Positions 62,617 through 64,000 of a stretch of 64,000 nt of DNA are shown here, one piece after another. Under the pieces are notes generated by a model that was not told where the DNA came from, searched no databases, and saw only the letters and a list, made by a program, of their open reading frames with translations. Every line of letters starts with the position of its first letter. The stretch's first letter is position 1. The position numbers were made by a program, and so were the translations under genes. The DNA is taken from the NCBI RefSeq assembly GCF_902168175.1, contig NZ_CABHOU010000042.1, positions 1-64,000 on the forward strand, given 5' to 3'. The DNA is from an uncultured Chitinophaga sp. (GTDB lineage Bacteria; Bacteroidota; Bacteroidia; Chitinophagales; Chitinophagaceae).

Positions 62617-63375
62617 TTATTTAACTTTTAGTTCCTTGCCCTGGTAGTCCGGGTATAGCAACTGCACCACATCCGTTTGCAGTACTTCCTTCGTATCCAG
62701 ATCGATGGCCGATAAGCTGCCGTAGAAAGCAGCACCCGTATCCACATTGTAGATATTGCAGGCTTTCATTGGCACCGTTACATCATAGTTCAACGTTGGG
62801 GTGTGCCCGATATAGATCTCATCGAATAACTGCATCTTTTTCGGGAATAACGCCGGGTTGTCTTTTACCCGTTTGTCCATGGTGAGCGCCATTTCCCATA
62901 GCGTTCTGTCTTTAGTGAGATTGTTGATGACCGGTTCTGCCGAAGGGCCTTCCGCTGCGGTAAATCCTCCGTGAACAAATAATCGCTGATGTTTATCGAT
63001 ATAAAAATACTTCATCCTGGAAAAGAATTCCAGGTGCGTGCGTAGTTGTCTTTTGCTGTATCCTTCATAACTCTTTACCGTTAACCTGCCTGCCTTTAAC
63101 AGCCACTCCGGCTTTTGCAGGTTGCCGGCTAACCAGGTTTCGCAGGTTACATCATGGTTACCTTTAATGAAGATGCAGTGACACTGTTTTTCGAGTTGGA
63201 CCAGGTAATCTATTACCTGTGCCGATTCGGGCCACCCGTCCACATAATCGCCGAGGAATATCAGCGTATCGTGCGACTGTGGCTTTATCAGTGAAACAAT
63301 TTGTTGCAGTGCTTTTAATGCGCCATGTACATCGCCTATGGCGAAAGTTCTTTTATTCTTCTCCGTCCAGCTCAT
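62617..63375 (-). CDS. Metallophosphoesterase (serine/threonine phosphatase-like)
   Basis: A 252-residue calcineurin-like phosphoesterase from the ATG at 63375. The metal motifs are complete: G-D-V-H-G near the start, G-D-Y-V-D-G, K-G-N-H-D, and later H-G-G-F and G-H-T-P. It resembles the bacterial PrpA/ApaH-like protein-phosphatase group. The frame is open further upstream, but those residues lie inside the DUF2625 gene. The start overlaps the end of that gene by 23 bases, so the two are co-translated. Confidence 0.9.
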   Translation of the reverse strand: MSWTEKNKRTFAIGDVHGALKALQQIVSLIKPQSHDTLIFLGDYVDGWPESAQVIDYLVQLEKQCHCIFIKGNHDVTCETWLAGNLQKPEWLLKAGRLTVKSYEGYSKRQLRTHLEFFSRMKYFYIDKHQRLFVHGGFTAAEGPSAEPVINNLTKDRTLWEMALTMDKRVKDNPALFPKKMQLFDEIYIGHTPTLNYDVTVPMKACNIYNVDTGAAFYGSLSAIDLDTKEVLQTDVVQLLYPDYQGKELKVK

Positions 63376-64000
63376 GTTTCGTATCCATATACAAATTGTA
63401 CGACTCTTCAATCGGCACCAGTTTCCTCGACAGGGTATTGATATCTTCCTGCCCTTCTTTTGTCCATAAAAAAGGGAAAAAGTTGAATACCTGGTTGCCG
63501 TCGAGGGCCGCTACCTCTTCTTCCCATCCATCCCAGCGGAAAGCCTCGTAAAAGCCTTCGGTGTCGCCACTGAAGCAGAAGTGCAGGAACTCGCTGTAGT
63601 TGAGGTCTGTTTCTTCCCATTCCAGCGCATCCGGAGACAGGTAATAAAGATTGCCGGTGTCGTTGCCCAGTGCGCCGCCGTTAATGGCCCAGAGGCCGCC
63701 AATCACATCGTCGGCTACCAGCAGGTACGGAGGGGCTTCGCCAAACTGGCTGAATGTTTTACCCATGTTCCAGCCTGGCAGTGTCCTGTTCAGGCGGTCG
63801 CTGCCCGATCCGAGGATGCGTATCCAGCCATGATCTACCAGTAAGCCGCCGGTAGCATGTATAATGGCGCCCATGGGAGAGCGGGTGGTTACCTGTGTCT
63901 GGTAAAGCGCTTCGCTGGCGCGACCTTCGTCGGCGGGCAGTATTTCCACGGTGTTGGTGGCCTCGTCTATCCATTGCTGAACTAAGGTCCAGCCGGGTTC
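63353..64000 (-). CDS. DUF2625 family protein, 5' end outside the window
   Basis: The frame continues to the right edge of the window, where it reads E-P-G-W-T-L-V-Q-Q-W-I-D-E-A-T-N and then V-E-I-L-P-A-D, the conserved DUF2625 start. Only the first residues are missing. Later parts include T-T-R-S-P-M-G-A-I-I-H-A-T-G-G, V-D-H-G-W-I-R-I-L-G-S-G, and F-F-P-F-L-W near the end. The function of the family is unknown. A GTG at 63949 is not the real start. It is co-transcribed with the metallophosphatase. Confidence 0.88.
   Translation of the reverse strand, partial: EPGWTLVQQWIDEATNTVEILPADEGRASEALYQTQVTTRSPMGAIIHATGGLLVDHGWIRILGSGSDRLNRTLPGWNMGKTFSQFGEAPPYLLVADDVIGGLWAINGGALGNDTGNLYYLSPDALEWEETDLNYSEFLHFCFSGDTEGFYEAFRWDGWEEEVAALDGNQVFNFFPFLWTKEGQEDINTLSRKLVPIEESYNLYMDTKHELDGEE

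Noticed and set aside
1..64000. Search for tRNA, rRNA, CRISPR arrays, insertion sequences and phage genes
   Set aside because: No cloverleaf-like segment, no regularly spaced CRISPR-type repeats, and no transposase or integrase motif were seen; the only regular repeat is the 62-bp array at 44381.

Overview
The window looks like a chromosomal segment of a Bacteroidota bacterium, most likely Chitinophagaceae and close to Chitinophaga. The evidence is four SusC/SusD outer-membrane uptake pairs, a FecR anti-sigma and ECF sigma system, many lipoproteins with a Cys lipobox, DUF4369-TlpA reductases, and promoters of the Bacteroidota type (TTTG or TTG about 19-20 bases before TAnnTTTG). I see no rRNA, tRNA, CRISPR array, insertion sequence or phage gene.

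Layout. (1) 14-8547: a FecR anti-sigma factor, an STN-type SusC, SusD, a DUF1735/discoidin-like lipoprotein and a TlpA reductase; its sigma factor probably lies off the left edge. (2) 8616-13109: a lipoprotein gene, then a YceI / tautomerase / SDR / NTF2-like / Crp-type regulator / nitronate-monooxygenase-like block. Three CRP-like operators (TGTGA-N6-TCACA type) sit in front of its two transcription units, and the regulator has the matching R-E-x-x-x-R recognition helix. (3) 13319-21970: an AraC regulator divergent from a seven-gene catabolic operon: TIM-barrel epimerase, enolase-superfamily enzyme, VOC protein, D-2-hydroxyacid dehydrogenase, ThuA-like protein, and a 1072-residue exported SGNH / beta-propeller / HEAT / cytochrome c fusion. 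(4) 22116-24494: a MacB/FtsX-type permease on the minus strand. (5) 24841-36287: a complete sigma / FecR / STN-SusC / SusD / DUF4843 / PKD-like / TlpA / TlpA locus. (6) 36452-43827: mixed housekeeping and accessory genes: VOC protein, exported TIM-barrel protein, lipoprotein, cyclophilin, Rof-like Rho-binding protein, AraC plus SDR, DEAD-box helicase, acyl-CoA thioesterase. (7) 43848-50213: a 0.7-kb regulatory intergenic region with three 62-bp tandem repeats, then SusC, SusD and a small beta-barrel protein. (8) 50274-52851: a ClC channel/transporter divergent from a Crp/Fnr regulator. (9) 53026-61589: SusC / SusD / DUF4959-type / DUF4998-type surface lipoproteins and a convergent AraC regulator. 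(10) 61708-64000: YwbE, a macro-domain remnant, a maltose-O-acetyltransferase-like gene, a metallophosphatase and a DUF2625 gene cut by the window edge.

How the parts fit. The four SusCD loci import unknown ligands across the outer membrane. None contains a recognisable glycoside hydrolase, lyase or peptidase in this window. Two of them (1 and 5) use trans-envelope FecR/sigma signalling and end in periplasmic thioredoxin-like reductases, which suggests a redox-linked cargo. The other two lack the STN signalling domain and are probably controlled by other means (repeats or an AraC protein).

The observations most worth following are the CRP-like regulon, the 62-bp repeat array in front of the third SusC, the short-ORF-plus-hairpin leaders before three SusC genes, the SDR without its catalytic tyrosine, the probable leaderless Rof transcript, and the oxidative operon ending in the SGNH/cytochrome fusion.
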